From the NCBI GenBank assembly GCA_019843655.1, contig JACDQD010000009.1, positions 25,472,161 to 25,536,160 on the forward strand: a DNA stretch of 64,000 nt. Reading direction: 5' to 3'. Below the pieces are notes generated by a model. The model saw only the letters and a program-made list of their open reading frames with translations. It searched no databases and had not been told where the DNA came from. Below are positions 60,947 through 64,000 of this stretch, one piece after another (the stretch's first letter is position 1; each line of letters opens with the position of its first letter). This DNA comes from Lethocerus indicus. Its lineage: Eukaryota > Arthropoda > Insecta > Hemiptera > Belostomatidae. The translations under genes and the position numbers were made by a program.

Positions 60947-61792
60947 GTGGGGTTGGTAATGCGGGCGGTAAATTGACGCGATCCGATTATTATTTACCAT
61001 TTACCGGTTTTTTTTTTTTATTTTTTTAAATATTTCCGAGGCCCGATAAGTCGGTCTCGTTCTCGGAGGGCGGAGGGCCTATCGCGTATTGAAGCAGTGA
61101 TTAAATCGAATAATAGGGAAAAGAGGAGATTCAATACGCGATCAATCTCAGCCCTTTTCGGAATAGGGCCCTGGGGAAAAAAAAATAAAATAAAACCCGG
61201 CTTTTTATTATATACTCGCCTAAGTATAATGGATCCTCTTTATTTATCCGGTTAAAAAGGGAAATGGTGGGGTAATACCCGTTTACCTGAAGAAGTTGCC
61301 GGAGAGGTACAATTAGAAGTCTACAGAAGGGAGGACTAGGGCCGGATTAGAGCCCTTCGATTCGTTTAATACCCTCTCATAATGTGATAGCGCTTATCAC
61401 AGACGTTACATTGAAATTTTATTTTACAGACCGGCGCTCCAGCGCTATTCCCTTTCGATTAGAAAAATTCCAAAATCAACCCCCTCCACCACCTCTGAAT
61501 AGATTTAAAACCCGTATTAGCCGGAAATTTCATGAAATTGTATGAAAATATTCAGCTGACAGCGCCAACAGCCAATATTATACAACGTTAATATCGTCTT
61601 TTAATTGTTCCAATAAAAAGGTAAATATAATAAATGTTTTCTCTGAAATTAAGGTCAGATCTAATTTATTCAATCTCGATTTGCGGTATCTCATACGAAG
61701 GGGAAAACTTAATAATTTCCGTTACAACTTTAGGTATTTTCCTCAATGCCCCGAAATAAATATGTCGGCATGGTATTTAATGACGGCGAAAA

Positions 61793-61797
<5 letters not shown>
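60947..61797. other. Noncoding stretch with further inverted repeats
   Basis: ATCGCGTATTGAA (61081-61093) and TTCAATACGCGAT (61130-61142) are a perfect 13-bp inverted repeat. TGTGATAGCGCTTATCACA lies at about 61384-61402. No gene recognised. Confidence 0.5.

Positions 61798-61843
<46 letters not shown>
61798..61843. repeat. (TA)n microsatellite
   Basis: Continuous TA array of about 22 units. Confidence 0.95.
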
Positions 61844-61846
<3 letters not shown>

Positions 61847-62528
61847 GACCGATTTCGGAATAATGGCACGTTAGGTACGTTTGTACCTTTTTACACGAAC
61901 TGCCGTCCAAATCCTACAATAATAATAATAATAAATAAATAGTCTACAAGTACAGCGACAACCGAAAACCAATTAAATATATAAAATTGAAATTATCAAT
62001 AATTTATTGTATCAATGGAACGAATCGAGAAACGTTCTCGATACGCGGAAATACACGATAACAGCGATAACGCGATAAATGATAAGCAAAACTTATGATT
62101 TTCTCCCATTAAAAACCTTATTGAAACATGTATACTTCGGTATATAAACCGGGTATATAGAATATCTTCAGTTCTCAATTCAAAACTCCGTTTGAGCCGA
62201 GAACTAGCGGTTTAATACAAGTAGTATATATTTTGCTTCGATGTGCATTAATTGTGTATGAAACCGGTCTATGAAATTTGTTGAATTGACTTTGAATGAT
62301 CGCGTCATTTTCCCTGTCAATTTATCGGGACGTGGCTTAACTGCCCGTCAACCCCCCCTTATTGTCTATCCATACGATGATATTGATGACGTTTAAATAT
62401 TTAAAAGTTTAAACACTGTGCGGCAGACGATTTCAAAGCGATATTAATACGAATACTAAAGAGGTCTTAAACATTTGCTTAATGTTTCACTTCAATGCGT
62501 TGTGACTCGTTCTATCACTATCATAGAC
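61844..62528. other. AT-rich noncoding stretch, no gene seen
   Basis: A short (AAT)n run at 61918-61935. Otherwise no recognised feature. Confidence 0.4.
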
Positions 62529-62940
62529 TGTAGGCTTTTCGTGATGTTTCTGTGTCTCCTCTCTCCCGCTGCCGGTTCGGTCTTTTGCTAGACCGGTTTT
62601 GCGGCCGTTCGCCATCTTCAGTAGCGCCCTGTGTCAGTAGTCACTGTCAGCACTTTGGGCATGTTTTTTGGGCATCCTCACTGCCCACTGTCACTTTCAC
62701 ATATACTGTAATGTCTGTCAGTATGTCAGTCGTTTATATATATATTTATATATATATATATATGTTCTGTTATTGTTATTGGGGGTTATTGCTAAAAGTG
62801 ACAGTAAAACAGCGCTACTGAAGATGGGGCGAGCGGCGGCCGAAAAACCGGTCTAGCGAGGAGACACAGAAACATCACGAAACCTACAGTAGTATATTCC
62901 ACAACACCTCGCAGACCACACACACAGTGATATTAAATTT
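62529..62940. mobile_element. Foldback element, copy 14, with internal (TA)n
   Basis: TGTAGGCTTTTCGTGATG, GGTCTTTTGCTAGACCGG and CGCCATCTTCAGTAGCGCCC. Core GGGCATGTTTTTTGGGCATC and CACTGTCACTTTCACATA, then a TA array (about 62736-62762). Right arm CAGCGCTACTGAAGATGGGG, GCGAGCGGCGGCC, to CATCACGAAACCTAC and CCTCGCAGACC, with GTGATATTAAAT at the end. Confidence 0.92.
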
Positions 62941-63713
62941 ATTCTCAATAATTAATACAACAGTCAATAGATCCTAGTTGATACTCGAATTAATTGTCGT
63001 AGAGAAATAGAAATTAATCTATACAATACAAGAACTTATTACGCTGAGAAGATTATGTAGTATTCGTCGGATTTAAAATACAATTTTTAAACAAATACAA
63101 CATGTAATTTATCCTCGCGTAACTCTCCCGAAAAGAAATAGTATAAGAAAGACAAATATATATATATATGGGAAAATATAATTTATTATTTATTTGGTCG
63201 GCGTCTAAATTTATCTAGACGGAATTTCGGCTGAGAAATGGATAAAATACCGTTCCACTGTACTATAGTATCTGACCGATAATACCTACAGTACCACTGT
63301 CAATCTATACGGACTTTAATCGCGTTACGCGTGAAATTTTTTTTTTCCTTAACGAAATATCGAAAGGAACTCCAAAAATGAGAGGCTGTTCTACAACTGA
63401 CAATTTTGATATCTCTTAATTATATTATTTATTGGATTAATTATAATATCTTTAATATTAATTAATTATAATATCTGTAGGCTGATTTCGAGATGATATC
63501 CGAAGGGGAAAGTAATATGGTGGGGCCGAATAGTAGTATCGAGGGCTGTTATTTAGCGACGGTGGGCGATTCTTCTGTTCTCCGGGGTGTACAACCCCCT
63601 GCCTGAGGGAGGGGGGAATAAGAATACGCCATTGGGGGAGTGCAAATGTCTGTTGTGCTCAGGTAAAGTAGGAGGAGGCCGGCGTTTTTCTTTTTTGGGT
63701 AGAGTTGATGGTC
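62941..63713. other. AT-rich noncoding stretch, no gene seen
   Basis: AT-rich to about 63480, then more G-rich. No gene recognised. Confidence 0.4.
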
Positions 63714-64000
63714 GATGGTCGATGGCCGATGGTTGATGATGGATGGCTGATGGTCGATGGTCTATAGTTGATGGTTGATGGTCGATGGCCGATGGTCGAT
63801 GGTCAATGGTCGATGGTCGATGGTCGATGGTCGATGGTCGATGGTCGATGGTCGATGGCCGATGGTCGATGGTCGATGATGGATGGCTGATGGTTGATGG
63901 CTGATGGTCGACGGTCGATGGTCGATGGTCGATGGTTGATGGTCGATGGTCGATGGTCGATGGTCGATGGTCGATGGTCGATGGTCGATGGTCGATGGTT
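63714..64000. repeat. 7-bp satellite, unit GGTCGAT, running off the window
   Basis: About 40 units of GGTCGAT, with variants GGCCGAT, GGTTGAT, GGCTGAT and GATGGAT concentrated in the first 200 bp. The last 80 bp is nearly pure, so the array probably extends further and its young core lies to the right. Confidence 0.95.

Overview
The window is a gene-poor stretch of animal nuclear DNA. It is AT-rich and full of microsatellites, and CpG is not visibly depleted. There are no operons, ribosome binding sites, rRNA genes or convincing tRNA genes. The only gene part I can name is the first coding exon of a Vsx/CHX10-type visual-system homeobox gene on the minus strand (22096-22726). It carries the N-terminal octapeptide-like motif SPFAIQELLGL, a MAYFNAQVAAAFLP motif and long Gln, Ala, Pro and His runs, and it ends at a CAG|GTCAGT splice donor. 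The homeodomain and CVC exons were not found, so positions 1-22095 are probably first intron and 22727-64000 lie upstream of the gene. The homopolymer-rich Vsx N-terminus and mellifera-type mariner ends favour an arthropod, perhaps an insect. This is inference, not proof.

Layout. 1-7421: AT-rich DNA with GA/CT tracts and a diverged inverted repeat (4629-6118) built from a retroposon-like sequence. 7422-16420: a short mariner-type MITE, a long CT array, two opposed copies of a ~500-bp repeat (family H), the first foldback element and a 620-bp GA tract. 16421-19528: a mariner end, a TCC array and a 1.7-kb inverted repeat with ~650-bp arms. 19529-23065: AT-rich intron, the GC-rich Vsx exon and a possible promoter. 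23066-36300: foldback elements, the third family H copy, a well-defined 218-bp mariner MITE, many (TA)n arrays and a G-rich block. 37462-39373: a 7-bp satellite (88 copies) and a G-quadruplex-prone 11-bp minisatellite. 39825-47731: the densest foldback cluster, partly in tandem. 47836-48350: 7-bp and 12-bp minisatellites. 49774-57430: a diverged duplication, GC-rich blocks and another dispersed repeat. 57514-60050: decayed mariner elements, one split by a foldback insertion. 60746-61402: a cluster of strong hairpins. 62529-62940: the last foldback. 63714-64000: another 7-bp array running off the window.

The most distinctive signal is the foldback family: about 19 full or partial copies. Each has long inverted arms with smaller hairpins inside, a shared end TGTAGGTTCGTGATG and a shared core around CTTCAGTAGCGC. 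None contains a coding region. Two copies have possible 12-bp target duplications, and some have grown into tandem arrays. No autonomous partner is visible here.
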